A DNA stretch of 64,000 nt from Streptomyces pacificus (lineage in GTDB: Bacteria > Actinomycetota > Actinomycetes > Streptomycetales > Streptomycetaceae), in assembly GCF_011766325.1 (NCBI RefSeq), contig NZ_BLLG01000023.1:1-64000 (forward strand), read 5' to 3'. The notes below the pieces were generated by a model. That model was not told the origin of the DNA. It did not search any database and was given only the letters and a program-made list of their open reading frames with translations. A program made the position numbers and the translations under genes. This document shows, piece by piece, positions 51,080-59,788 of this stretch. The stretch's first letter is position 1. Every line of letters starts with the position of its first letter.

Positions 51080-52590
51080 CGGGCCAGCAGCTCCAGCACA
51101 CCGCGTGAGGCCGGCTCGATGACGTCCAGCACGAAGCGCGGCACGAGGCCGAGGACGACGGCGAGGGCGAGCAGCGGCACGATGGCCGCTCCCTCGTGGG
51201 CGCGGACGTCGGCGAAGGCCCGGGAGGCACCCGCGGTGTCCGGAAGCCGCAGTGGTCCGAGGAACATCCGCTGCAGCGCCCGCACCAGCAGGGCGGCGGT
51301 GAGCAGGATGCCGGCGACGGCCAGTGCGGTCGCCACCGGGCGCGGCCCCAGGCTGCCCGCCAGGATCTGGAACTCGGCGATGAAGCCGGAGAAGCCGGGG
51401 AGTCCGAGTGAGCCGAAGACGGCCACTGCGGTGAGTGCCGCGAACAGCGGTGCCCGGGCCGCGATGCCGGAGTAGGCGGCCATGTCGTAGGTGCGGCCGC
51501 GCTCGTAGAGCACACCGGCGAGCAGGAACAGCGCCCCGGTGAGCAGCCCGTGGCTGACCATCTGGAAGGTCGCCCCGGTCACCGCGAGACGGCGGGCGTC
51601 CGCCGTGTCCGTCCCGGCTGCCGCGGCGGCGCCGACGGCGAGGACGATGTAGCCCATGTGGTTGACGCTGGTGTAGGCGATCATCCGTTTGAACTCGGTC
51701 TGGGCCAGCGCGACCAGCGCCCCGTAGAGCACGGATACCACCCCGACGAGGACGAAGGCGAGGGCGTACTCGCGCCAGGCCTGGGGCAGTACCGGCATGG
51801 CGATCCGCAGGAACCCGTAGGTCCCCATCTTCAGCAGCACACCGGCGAGGATGGCCGACCCCGCCGCGGGTGCCTCGGTGTGCGCGGGCGGCAGCCAGGT
51901 GTGGAAGGGCACGGTGGGCGTCTTCACGGCCAGTCCCACGCCCAGGGCCAGCAGCACCAGGGCTCCGTAGGCGGAACGTCCGGCGAGCGGGTTCTCGCGG
52001 GTGAGCGCCACCATGTCGAAGGTGTGCGGGTCGGCGGCGAGGTAGAGCCCGATGAACCCGAGGAGCAGGGCGAGCGACCCGGCGAAGGTGTAGAGGAAGA
52101 ACTTCAGCGCCGCCTGTGCGGCGCCCCGATGGCCCCAGCCGGCGATGATGAAGTACATCGCCACGATCGACAGGTCGAAGAAGACGAAGAAGAGGATCAG
52201 GTCAAGGGCTGCGAAGAGTCCGAGGCACGTCGTCTCCAGGAGGAGGAACAGCGCCGCGAAGTCGCGCACCCGACGCGTCTCGCGCGACGCGTAGCAGGCG
52301 CACGCGAGGAACAGCACCCCGGTCATCGCCAGCAGCGGCAGCGACAGCCCGTCGACGCCGACGTGGTAGCCGATACCGGCGCTGGGGATCCACCGCGCGT
52401 ACGTCTCGTACTGGATGCCCTCCCCGGCGCGGTAGCCCGCCCACACGGCCAGCGTCAGCGCGAGAACGACCGCGGAGACCGCCGCCCACACGCCGAGGTG
52501 CACGGCGCGGGGTGTGCGGCGCGGCAGGCACAGCAGCAGGGCGGCCGCGGCGGCGGGCAGCAGGACGATGGCCGTGAGCACGGCGGTCAC
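51076..52590 (-). CDS. nuoM: NADH-quinone oxidoreductase subunit M-like
   Basis: 504 residues from GTG 52588-52590, inside the nuoL stop (GTGA). About 14 helices; FFVFFDLSIVAMYFIIAGWG (with Glu normally found near here replaced by Asp-Leu), VKTPTVPFHTWLPPAHTEAPAAGSAILAGVLLKMGTYGFLRI (~230-272, the conserved Lys/Pro broken helix) and FKRMIAYTSVNHMGY (~309-323) are the Mrp/NuoM hallmarks. Long upstream frame in the same register (to 54462) is antisense-style noise over nuoL. Confidence 0.94.
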   Translation of the reverse strand: MTAVLTAIVLLPAAAAALLLCLPRRTPRAVHLGVWAAVSAVVLALTLAVWAGYRAGEGIQYETYARWIPSAGIGYHVGVDGLSLPLLAMTGVLFLACACYASRETRRVRDFAALFLLLETTCLGLFAALDLILFFVFFDLSIVAMYFIIAGWGHRGAAQAALKFFLYTFAGSLALLLGFIGLYLAADPHTFDMVALTRENPLAGRSAYGALVLLALGVGLAVKTPTVPFHTWLPPAHTEAPAAGSAILAGVLLKMGTYGFLRIAMPVLPQAWREYALAFVLVGVVSVLYGALVALAQTEFKRMIAYTSVNHMGYIVLAVGAAAAAGTDTADARRLAVTGATFQMVSHGLLTGALFLLAGVLYERGRTYDMAAYSGIAARAPLFAALTAVAVFGSLGLPGFSGFIAEFQILAGSLGPRPVATALAVAGILLTAALLVRALQRMFLGPLRLPDTAGASRAFADVRAHEGAAIVPLLALAVVLGLVPRFVLDVIEPASRGVLELLAR

Positions 52591-54458
52591 CTCACGAGGA
52601 CGAGGACGAGGACGAGGACGGCGGCGAGAACGGTGAAGGCGGCGACGGCCTGGGCGAGGTACTGGTGCAGCTGCCCGGTCTGCGGGCGGCGCGCGAGCCG
52701 CCCGAGGGCCCGGCCCGCCGCGGCCGTGCCCCGCGCCGGCCCGTCCACCGCCGGCTCCACCCCGCGGTCGGCCAGGCCGGCGAGCCGGAGTGCGCCGCGA
52801 GCCAGCCCGTCGACGCCGCGGTCCAGGACCCGGTCGTCGAAGGCGGCGAGTCCTTCGGCCAGGCGCTGGACGGGGCGCACCAGGACGGCCCGGGACGCGG
52901 CCTCCAGCCCGAACCAGCCGGCGGCCCACCGGGCGAACCGCCGTGGCACCGGGCCGGGGCGCTCGGCCCATGCCCAGACCGCTGCGGCGACGGACAGCGC
53001 CAGCAGGCCGCTGACGGCGAACTCCCACAGAAAGGGCTGCGGTTCGCCGATCGCGCCGAGTGTCCGCGCGACGGCCGCCCGCACCGGGGGCAGGACCAGG
53101 GCGGTCAGTGCCACCGCGGCTGCGGACAGCGCGGCGAACGGCACGCCCTCGGCTGCGGACACGCGTTTCGGGCCGGGCGCGCCGGGGGCGGGCCGCGGCG
53201 CGGCAGGGGGCTGCCAGACGTACCACAGCGCCCTGGTGCCGTACACGGCGGACACCGCCGCGGCCGCGAGTCCGGCCGCGTACAGCGCGGGGGAGTACGC
53301 GAGCGCCCCGGCCAGCAGGACGTCCTTGGCGGCCCACAGCGACAGCGGTGGCACACCGGCGAGGCTCAGCGCGGCGACGCTGAACGCCACCCCGGCCACC
53401 GGCGCCGCGCGGGCGGCTCCGCGCAGCCGCGGCAGCTCCTTGGTGCCGAGCAGGGTGAGCCAGCAGCCGGCGACGAGGAAGGCCAGGCTCTTCGCCGCGG
53501 CGTGGGCGATGAGCTGGAGGGTGCCGCCGACGGCCGAACCGGCACCGGCCGCGAGCACCATGAACCCGATCTGGGCGCAGCTGGAGGCGGCGAGCAGCTG
53601 CTTGAGGTCGCGCTGCGCCACGGCGACGAGTCCGAGCGCGAACGCGGTGGCCGCACCGATCCAGGCGGTGGCGCCGCTGCCCCAGCCCGAGGCGGCCAGC
53701 AGCGGTCCCGTTCTGATCAAGAGGTACGCCCCGGCGACGACCATCGTCGCGGAGTGCAGCAGAGCCGACACCGGGCTGGGCCCCTGCATCGCTCTCGACA
53801 GCCAGAAACTGAACGGCAGCTGGGCCGACTTGCCCAGCGCGGCGGCGATCACCCCCGCCGCGACCAGGTGCAGCCAGGGCCGGTCGACCTGGTCCAGGTC
53901 GGCCAGGGCCAGGCTGCTGCCCCCGGCCAGCGCGGCGCCGGCGGCGAGATAGAGTCCGAGGTCCGCGGCCCGGGTGGTGAGGAATGCGACTCCGGCGGCC
54001 TCGCCCCGCACCGGGTCGTGCCACCAGTAGCCGATCAGCGCCCACGAGGTGGCGCCCATCACCTCCCAGCCCATCAGCAGGGCGGGCAGGGTCGTCGCGG
54101 TGACGGTGACCAGCATCGCCCCGACGAACAGCAGCATCATGCCGAAGAACCTCGCCCGCGCCTGGTCCGGCCCGATGTCCGCGGTGCCGAAGAGGAGGAC
54201 GAGCGCGGCGACGGCGGTGACGGTCACCACCATCAGGCCCGACAGGCCGTCCACCGCGAGACCGAACGCCGCTCCCCGCAGCAGCGGGGCGCCGGCCCGC
54301 GGCTGGGCGAAGGCCGCGGCCACGGCGAGGACGACCGAGGCGGCGGCGACGGAGACGGCGGTCGCGGGGGCGACGCGGTCGGCCCGCCGCCCCGCGAGGC
54401 ACAGCAGCACACCGCTCGCCGGCGGCAGGGCGACCAGCGCCCACAGCGACGCGCTCAT
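52587..54458 (-). CDS. nuoL: NADH-quinone oxidoreductase subunit L-like
   Basis: 623 residues, ATG 54456-54458 within the nuoK stop. Antiporter domain with LLMGWEVMGATSWALIGYWW (~168-187, Glu in TM5), KSAQLPFSFWLSRAMQGPSPVSALLHSATMVVAGAYLLIR (~230-269) and LKQLLAASSCAQIGFMVLA. The lateral helix region at the C-terminus (~470-623) is present but poorly conserved, with a Gly/Arg-rich stretch and a final helix of Val/Leu repeats (VLVLVLVLVR). The Val-Leu end is encoded by GAG/GAC-type repeats on the plus strand (52593-52620). Confidence 0.94.
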   Translation of the reverse strand: MSASLWALVALPPASGVLLCLAGRRADRVAPATAVSVAAASVVLAVAAAFAQPRAGAPLLRGAAFGLAVDGLSGLMVVTVTAVAALVLLFGTADIGPDQARARFFGMMLLFVGAMLVTVTATTLPALLMGWEVMGATSWALIGYWWHDPVRGEAAGVAFLTTRAADLGLYLAAGAALAGGSSLALADLDQVDRPWLHLVAAGVIAAALGKSAQLPFSFWLSRAMQGPSPVSALLHSATMVVAGAYLLIRTGPLLAASGWGSGATAWIGAATAFALGLVAVAQRDLKQLLAASSCAQIGFMVLAAGAGSAVGGTLQLIAHAAAKSLAFLVAGCWLTLLGTKELPRLRGAARAAPVAGVAFSVAALSLAGVPPLSLWAAKDVLLAGALAYSPALYAAGLAAAAVSAVYGTRALWYVWQPPAAPRPAPGAPGPKRVSAAEGVPFAALSAAAVALTALVLPPVRAAVARTLGAIGEPQPFLWEFAVSGLLALSVAAAVWAWAERPGPVPRRFARWAAGWFGLEAASRAVLVRPVQRLAEGLAAFDDRVLDRGVDGLARGALRLAGLADRGVEPAVDGPARGTAAAGRALGRLARRPQTGQLHQYLAQAVAAFTVLAAVLVLVLVLVR

Positions 54459-54760
54459 GCACTCAAGTCCCCGGCCTGGTCCGTCATATCGACCTCCCGG
54501 GCCCGGAACAGGGCGGTGACCACTGCGAATCCGATCGCCATCTCCACCGCCATCACGGTGATGGCGACGACGACCAGCACCTGCCCGTCGGCGGAGGCGG
54601 GGGCGAGGTGGTGCCAGACGGCCGCGGCGGCCAGGATGACGCCGCCGAGCATGAGCTCCAGACCCATCATCAGCATCACCACGGACTGCTGGGTCAGCGC
54701 ACCGAACAGCCCCACGCCGAACAGCGCCGCGGCGACCAGCAGGAACAGTTCCAGGTTCAC
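54455..54760 (-). CDS. nuoK: NADH-quinone oxidoreductase subunit K-like
   Basis: 101 residues, three helices, with the conserved Glu in MMGLELMLGGVIL (~33-45) and in VMAVEMAIGFAVVTALFR (~72-89). GTG start 54758-54760 overlapping the nuoJ stop; the stop overlaps nuoL ATG. Canonical length. Confidence 0.94.
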   Translation of the reverse strand: MNLELFLLVAAALFGVGLFGALTQQSVVMLMMGLELMLGGVILAAAAVWHHLAPASADGQVLVVVAITVMAVEMAIGFAVVTALFRAREVDMTDQAGDLSA

Positions 54761-55320
54761 CGGCCCACTCCTCCCGGTACCGGGTCGTCGGCGCGGCGTG
54801 CCCGCAGATCGTCCCCCAGCCGGTCGTAGCGGCCCCGATGGGTGGCCAGCAGCACCGTGGCCACGATGGTCGAGAACAGGGCGAAGCCCAGGGTCATCAT
54901 CGTCAGCATCTGCGGACCCATCAGGGACTCGCCCAGTGCTCTGGTCGGGTCCTCCTCCGCCGTCCCCGCCCGCGGCGGCCACGGCGCCAGGACGATGCCC
55001 AGGGCCATCAGCAGGAAGACACCCGTGCAGAGGGCCGCCGCGCCCTTCTTGTTGTGCAGCATGGACATCGGCACGAGCCCCGCCGGGTTCATCATGTACA
55101 TCACCATGAACACGCCCATGATGGCCATCTCGATGGTCATCATCAGCACGATGACCACGCCGAGATAGTCGAGTCCGAGCAGGATGAGCAGACCGCCGAC
55201 GCAGAGCAGCGACAGCAGCAGCGCATACGTGGCCCGCGCCATGGAGTCGAAGCGGAACACCATGATCCCGCTGCCCACCGCGAGGGCCGAGAGGACCCAG
55301 AAGACCGTGTCGTCCAGCAT
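54757..55320 (-). CDS. nuoJ: NADH-quinone oxidoreductase subunit J-like
   Basis: 187 residues, five helices. The third helix carries LGLDYLGVVIVLMMTIEMAIMGVFMVMYMMNP (~48-79), where NuoJ normally has the flexible TM3 pi-bulge and Glu-rich axis. A loop (~128-150) is longer than usual. Starts 8 bases after the nuoH stop. Confidence 0.92.
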   Translation of the reverse strand: MLDDTVFWVLSALAVGSGIMVFRFDSMARATYALLLSLLCVGGLLILLGLDYLGVVIVLMMTIEMAIMGVFMVMYMMNPAGLVPMSMLHNKKGAAALCTGVFLLMALGIVLAPWPPRAGTAEEDPTRALGESLMGPQMLTMMTLGFALFSTIVATVLLATHRGRYDRLGDDLRARRADDPVPGGVGR

Positions 55321-55328
55321 GCCGCTCC

Positions 55329-56261
55329 CTAGCGGTTCAGTACCACGACGGCGACGAACAGCGCCTGCAGCAGCGTCAGCGGCACCAGCACCATCCAGGC
55401 GAACTCCATGTAGCGATCCGCCCGCAGCACCGGCAGCATCCGCCGCGCCGCGATCAGCACCGCGAGAACGGCGGCGGTCTTCAGCAGCGTCCACGCCCAG
55501 CCCGGCAGCAGGGGCCCCTGCCCGCCGCCGAGGAACAGGGGCACGCTGAACGCCGCGGTCGCCACGAGCAGCAGCCACCGGCCGCCGAGCAGCAGGAGAC
55601 GGTCCACGCCGCTGTACTCCGCGACGGCGCCGCCCGCCGCGTCCCCGCCCAGCGGGTAGCCGAACGGGCCCCAGTAGGACATGGCCGCCGCACTCAGCAG
55701 ATAGACGGCGAACGCGGCCGGCATCCACACCGCGAACCACAGCCCCTGCTGGGCGCCGACCACGTCCGACACCCGAAGGGACTCCGCGCCCAGGCCGGCG
55801 GTGGTCAGCGCGAACATGTGCGGCAACTCGTAGGCGAGCCCCTGCGCGAGGAAGCGGTAGCCGCCGATCAGCGACAGGACCGAGTTCGGCCCCCAGCCCG
55901 CGAGCCAGACCGCTGCCCAGGCCAGTACCTCCATCGCGTTGAACCACACGATCCCCACCGCGGGATCGGTCACCGAAACGAAACCCCACGGCACCACCGC
56001 AGCGGCGAGGACCGCGGCCACCGGCACCAGGCCGAGGCCGACACGTCCGAGTGCCACATCGGCCGAGGGGGTGGTCCGCCGCTGCTGCGCGAGCAGCCGC
56101 AGCCCCTCCCGCAGCGGCGCCGACGCCGTGCCGAGCACACCGGAGCCGGACCGCCCGGCGCCCCCGCCCACCACCGCGTCGAAGCCGGCGGCGGCGACGG
56201 CCCCGAGGCACAGGGCCGCCGGGAGGACGAGGGCCGCCCACAGCGGCGCCGCCTCAGGCAT
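55329..56261 (-). CDS. nuoH: NADH-quinone oxidoreductase subunit H-like
   Basis: 310 residues, eight predicted helices. Typical quinone-chamber motifs: QGLAYELPHMFALTTAGLGAESL (~140-162, the NuoH E-chamber ELP) and AFSVPLFLGG; GVDRLLLLGG and ADRYMEFAWMVLVPLTLL near the end. Shorter than full complex I NuoH. Start ATG 56259-56261 overlaps the upstream unknown gene by 8 bases. Without NuoB/D/I the quinone site is incomplete, so the redox partner must differ. Confidence 0.91.
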   Translation of the reverse strand: MPEAAPLWAALVLPAALCLGAVAAAGFDAVVGGGAGRSGSGVLGTASAPLREGLRLLAQQRRTTPSADVALGRVGLGLVPVAAVLAAAVVPWGFVSVTDPAVGIVWFNAMEVLAWAAVWLAGWGPNSVLSLIGGYRFLAQGLAYELPHMFALTTAGLGAESLRVSDVVGAQQGLWFAVWMPAAFAVYLLSAAAMSYWGPFGYPLGGDAAGGAVAEYSGVDRLLLLGGRWLLLVATAAFSVPLFLGGGQGPLLPGWAWTLLKTAAVLAVLIAARRMLPVLRADRYMEFAWMVLVPLTLLQALFVAVVVLNR

Positions 56262-57663
56262 GCCCGGCCCCCGCGAACTCGTCGGGATCCGGATCGAAAC
56301 TCGCCAGGACCAGCCGCGCGCAGGCGAACTCCGCACCCGGCAGCAGCGGGAGCAGGGCGTCGAGCAGTGCCCGGGAGGGCGGCAGGCCACCGTCCAGCCG
56401 CCCTCGGGGTCCGCCGGCGTCGGCGACGGCGCGAGCATCGTCCATGCGGTGCACCGAGCACTCGATCTCCCTCAACCAGACACACAGACGGGCGTGGACG
56501 TCACCGCCGGCGGTGAGCGCCGGGCCGGTGACGCCGAGTTCCCCGGCCCGCCCGGCGGGCAGCTCCCCGAGCCCGCGCGTCAGCCAGCGCAGCGTCCGCG
56601 AACGGGCGACCCCGCGCGTCAGCCGCAGGACCTCCGGAGCGACATCGCCCGCCGCTGCTCCGTGCAGCAGCCGATCGCGCAGACCACGCGCCCGGGCGGC
56701 CGGCCGGGGCCATCCGGAAACGGCCAGGAACCGGCCCACGCTGTCCAGATGGGACGCACAGCGCCGGCGTTCCGCGGCCCCCCTGGTCACCGCCTCGCCC
56801 CCTGCCGCACGCAGCCACGGTTCGCTCCAGTACGGATACCGCCCGGCCGGAGCGGCCTCCCCCGGGTGCTCCTCGGCCGACTGGAGCACGTCTCCCTGGA
56901 GTGCGACATCCAGGACCAGGCCTGCCGGCCAGTCCGCGAGTGCCGGGCCCAGGGGAAGGTGCAGCCGGTCCAGCCGCAGGCCGTCACGGTCATCGGCACG
57001 CCCGGCCATCGGCAGCCCGGCGGTGACGCCTTCGCGATGCCCGCCCTGGCCCCCCGCTTCCCCGTGGCCGCCGTGGCCGTCCCGGCCGTGCGCGCTGTCG
57101 AGTCCGTCGCGTCCGTCGCGTCCGTGGTGGCCGCTGTGGCTGCCGCGTCCGCCCCACTCGCTCCGTCCGTCCCGTCCGTTCGTGCTGCCGTGACCTTCGC
57201 GTCCGCCCCGCTCGCCCCGTCCGCCCCGCTCGTCACGGCCTCCCGTCTCCTGGCGACGGTGCGCGCCCTGGCCGCCGCCTCGGTCCTGGCGCCCAGCACC
57301 CCGAGCTTCCCGGGGGGAGCCGGTGGAGACCGCCCAGGGCGCTTCGCCCTCACGCCCCGTGGCCAGCAACCCGCTCAGCACGCCCAGGGCATGAGACGCA
57401 TCGCCGGCATGGTCGACGGCGACGTGCGCCTTCGGCCGGGGCATGCCGTGCCACAGCCCCTCCAGCCACCGCGGCCGCTCACCGCCCGGCAGGCCGGCCA
57501 CGACGAGTCCCGCGGCGGCCGCCGGGCTCGCGGCGGACGGCCAGCCCCGCCGGGTGAGTTCGGCCTCCACCGCGAGCCGTTCCCGGGTGGCGCCGGGCAT
57601 GGCCACCAGCAGAACGGGAGGCCGCCGGGCGACCACGCGCCGCAGCACGCCGATCAGGTCCAC
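56254..57663 (-). CDS. Hypothetical protein of the partial nuo operon with long low-complexity insertion
   Basis: 469 residues from GTG 57661-57663, overlapping the nuoA stop by 10 bases. Unrecognised, but a gene of unknown function sits at this place (between nuoA and nuoH) in the Streptomyces coelicolor partial nuo operon as I recall it. N-terminus (~1-90, VLLVAMPGATRERLAVEAELTRRGWPSAASPAAAAGLVVAGLPG) looks like an alpha/beta domain; the C-terminal ~250 residues (from ~225) are Leu/Arg-rich and end with LLDALLPLLPGAEF. Between lies an ~85-residue stretch made almost only of Gly, Arg, His, Asp and Glu (~120-205). No membrane helices are evident. It may be a soluble accessory subunit. Confidence 0.75.
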   Translation of the reverse strand: MDLIGVLRRVVARRPPVLLVAMPGATRERLAVEAELTRRGWPSAASPAAAAGLVVAGLPGGERPRWLEGLWHGMPRPKAHVAVDHAGDASHALGVLSGLLATGREGEAPWAVSTGSPREARGAGRQDRGGGQGAHRRQETGGRDERGGRGERGGREGHGSTNGRDGRSEWGGRGSHSGHHGRDGRDGLDSAHGRDGHGGHGEAGGQGGHREGVTAGLPMAGRADDRDGLRLDRLHLPLGPALADWPAGLVLDVALQGDVLQSAEEHPGEAAPAGRYPYWSEPWLRAAGGEAVTRGAAERRRCASHLDSVGRFLAVSGWPRPAARARGLRDRLLHGAAAGDVAPEVLRLTRGVARSRTLRWLTRGLGELPAGRAGELGVTGPALTAGGDVHARLCVWLREIECSVHRMDDARAVADAGGPRGRLDGGLPPSRALLDALLPLLPGAEFACARLVLASFDPDPDEFAGAGHA

Positions 57664-58013
57664 CGCAGTGCGCCCTCGCGCCAGGCGTAGGCGACCGCCG
57701 CGAAGAGGATGCCCAGGAAGAGGAACATCTCGATGACCGCGGGCGGGCCCATCTGGCGGACCACCCTGACCCACGGATACATGAACAGCATCTCCATGTC
57801 GAAGGCCAGAAAGATCATGGTGACCGGGTACCACCTGACGTGAAAGCGGGAGAAGGCGTGCTCACGCGGCGTCAGACCGCCCGCGAACGGCATCGGGGCG
57901 CAGACAGCGGCCCGTTGGGTCAGCAGCGCGCTCAGCCCGTAGAGGCCGGCGACCGCGGCCACGGTCAGCCCGAGCAGGACGAGTACCGGCAACCAGACGC
58001 TCACCCGGGCCAT
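57654..58013 (-). CDS. nuoA: NADH-quinone oxidoreductase subunit A-like
   Basis: 119 residues, three helices, with the NuoA signatures FHVRWYPVTMIFLAFDMEMLFMYPWVRV (~57-84, FDxE in the conserved loop/helix) and AYAWREGALRW at the end. First gene of the operon (ATG 58011-58013). Divergent from the diaminopropionate operon. Confidence 0.93.
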   Translation of the reverse strand: MARVSVWLPVLVLLGLTVAAVAGLYGLSALLTQRAAVCAPMPFAGGLTPREHAFSRFHVRWYPVTMIFLAFDMEMLFMYPWVRVVRQMGPPAVIEMFLFLGILFAAVAYAWREGALRWT

Positions 58014-58310
58014 AGTGCCCAGCCGCCGCCCTCACGCCGGGAAGGCGCACAGACGGTGCCGCTCCGCCCACCGGAACGGCTCCCTCACGGGGCAACACCG
58101 CGGAGCGATAAGCACATCACCGCCCGTGCGGCACCGGCCGCGCCCGGCGGTTGCGGCCGGTACCGCCCCGCCGGGCCTCGCCGCCGCGCCCCGGCAGCGT
58201 GAGGGAGACCGCCGGAGCGAAGCGCGGCCCGCCGGACCAGACGTCGTCCGATATGCGGCGATGGGAACTCCTTTGCGCTCCGCGCGAGAGGATCTCCACC
58301 CCGATCCGTA
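58014..58310. other. Divergent intergenic region, nuoA / metallophore operon
   Basis: About 300 GC-rich bases without a gene. Composition falls sharply at 58308-58340, where the AT-rich promoter/operator of the plus-strand operon lies. The nuoA promoter cannot be assigned. Confidence 0.5.
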
Positions 58311-58338
58311 TTGAAAATGAGTGTCATAATCGTATAGA
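58311..58338 (+). promoter_or_regulatory. Promoter TTGAAA-N16-TATAGA covered by a Fur/Zur-type inverted repeat
   Basis: TTGAAA (58311-58316) and TATAGA (58333-58338) are 16 bp apart. Between and over them lies GAAAATGA-GTG-TCATAATC (58313-58331), with ATGA/TCAT exact and 6 of 8 positions symmetric overall. This is the form of a Fur-family site. Streptomyces iron control normally uses the GC-richer DmdR1/IdeR box, so Zur (zinc) is the likelier owner. A bound repressor would block RNA polymerase. The start would fall near 58345-58347, i.e. at the GTG. Confidence 0.65.
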
Positions 58339-58346
58339 AGTACCGG

Positions 58347-59744
58347 GTGCTCATCTCACGACACGTGCTGGAGCGCCCGACGGTCGGAGTCCGGCCTTCG
58401 ACGCTCACCGCACTCCGGCATCCCACGGTCTCCAGGCTCCTGGCGGATCACCGCGCCCTGCTGGCCGACCTCCTGGACGGCCTGGGTTCACCCCTGCACA
58501 TCGTGCTGCCCGAGATCTTCGAGGAGAACGTCGCCGAACTCCGGCAGGCGTTCGCCGCGGCGGGCGCCACCGCCGACATCCTGTTCGCCAAGAAGGCCAA
58601 CAAGGCCGACTGCTACGTCACATCGGCCGCCGCCCTGGGGGTGGGCGTCGACGTCGCCAGCACCCCCGAACTGGTCAAGGCGCTGGCCGGCGGAGTGCCG
58701 GGACACCGGATCGGGGTGTCCGGCCCGGAGAAGGACGACGCGCTGCACGCTCTGGCCGTTCAGCACGGCTGCCTGGTCGCCGTCGACTCGCTCAGTGAAC
58801 TCCGCCGGCTCGCCGCTACCGCGCGGGCCGCGCACCGCCGGGCCGCGGTGCTGCTGCGGTGCCGCACGGCCGGCCAGCCGGGAAGCCGCTTCGGGCTGTC
58901 CGCAGCCGAACGCGCGGTCGCCGTCGGCCTCTGCGGGGAACTCGCCCACCACATCGACCTGCTGGGATTCTCCTTCCATCTGAACGGCTACTCCGCGGTG
59001 GAACGCGCCACGGCGGCGAACGAGATGATCGAGCACTGCCTCGACGCCAGGAGGCGGGGCTCGCTCTCCGCGGAACTGGTCGACATCGGCGGCGGGTTGC
59101 CGGTCCGCTATGTCGAGCCGCGGCTCTGGGAACAGTTCCTGGAGCGGAACGAGCCGGCCCACTACCACGGGGCCAGGGGCTTCAAGGACTTCTACCCGTA
59201 CGGGGGGCAGTCCGCCGCCCAGGCGGTGCGCGCGATCATGGCGCACCCGGTCGACGGTGGCGAGAGCCTGTCGGCGAAGGCCGGACGCCACGGCATCCGC
59301 TTCCTCGCCGAGCCCGGCCGGGCCCTGCTGGACCAGGCCGGATTCACCCTGTACCGGGTACAGCAGGTCGACGACCGGCGGGACGGCGACGGGTACGCGA
59401 TCGTCACCGTCGCCGGCAGCAGCTTCAGCCTCTCCGAACAGTGGTTCAACAGCGACTACCTCCCCGACCCGCTGCTGATGTCCGCGCAGACGGCCGCCGA
59501 CGAGCTGTTCCCGGCCTGCGTCGCGGGCTCGACGTGCCTGGAGAACGACCTGGTCACCTGGCGGAAGATCGGCTTCCCGCGGCCCGTGCGGCGCGGTGAC
59601 CACCTGGTCTACCTCAACACGGCCGGCTACCAGATGGACTCCAACGAGTCGCCGTTCCATGACGCCCCACTGCCGCTCAAGGCCGTTGTCCGGCTCGGTG
59701 ACGACGGGGCCCCTCCGCGCTGGCGACTGGACGGAACCCGATGA
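58347..59744 (+). CDS. Type III (alanine racemase-fold) PLP decarboxylase, Y4yA/SbnH-like
   Basis: 465 residues. Orn/Lys/DAP decarboxylase fold: the PLP Lys lies in FAKKANKAD (~74-82), FSFHLNGYS (~208-216) holds the substrate His/Tyr region, DIGGGLPVRY the phosphate-binding Gly loop, FLAEPGRALLDQAG (~317-330) another PLP contact, and CLENDLVTWRK the Cys/Asp dimer-interface motif. Resembles the Y4yA-type group and SbnH, which decarboxylates a citryl-diaminopropionate intermediate. GTG start, with promoter ~9 bases upstream, so probably leaderless. First gene of the operon; likely removes CO2 from a diaminopropionate conjugate. Confidence 0.85.
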   Translation: MLISRHVLERPTVGVRPSTLTALRHPTVSRLLADHRALLADLLDGLGSPLHIVLPEIFEENVAELRQAFAAAGATADILFAKKANKADCYVTSAAALGVGVDVASTPELVKALAGGVPGHRIGVSGPEKDDALHALAVQHGCLVAVDSLSELRRLAATARAAHRRAAVLLRCRTAGQPGSRFGLSAAERAVAVGLCGELAHHIDLLGFSFHLNGYSAVERATAANEMIEHCLDARRRGSLSAELVDIGGGLPVRYVEPRLWEQFLERNEPAHYHGARGFKDFYPYGGQSAAQAVRAIMAHPVDGGESLSAKAGRHGIRFLAEPGRALLDQAGFTLYRVQQVDDRRDGDGYAIVTVAGSSFSLSEQWFNSDYLPDPLLMSAQTAADELFPACVAGSTCLENDLVTWRKIGFPRPVRRGDHLVYLNTAGYQMDSNESPFHDAPLPLKAVVRLGDDGAPPRWRLDGTR

Positions 59745-59788
59745 GACCTCGAACTGATGCAATGCGACCACCAAGGGAGAACTCCCGT

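Noticed and set aside
51550..55109. Long plus-strand ORFs across nuoK-M
   Set aside because: Antisense frames over recognised complex I subunits; low-complexity translations with no homology signal.
55939..57690. 583-residue plus-strand ORF opposite nuoH and the unknown nuo-operon gene
   Set aside because: Overlaps genes with better start positions and operon coupling; its translation is repetitive Pro/Ala/Val.
58313..58331. DmdR1/IdeR iron box
   Set aside because: The motif lacks the TTAGGTTAGGCTAACCTAA-type pattern; the GAAAATGA/TCAT symmetry fits Fur-family proteins better.
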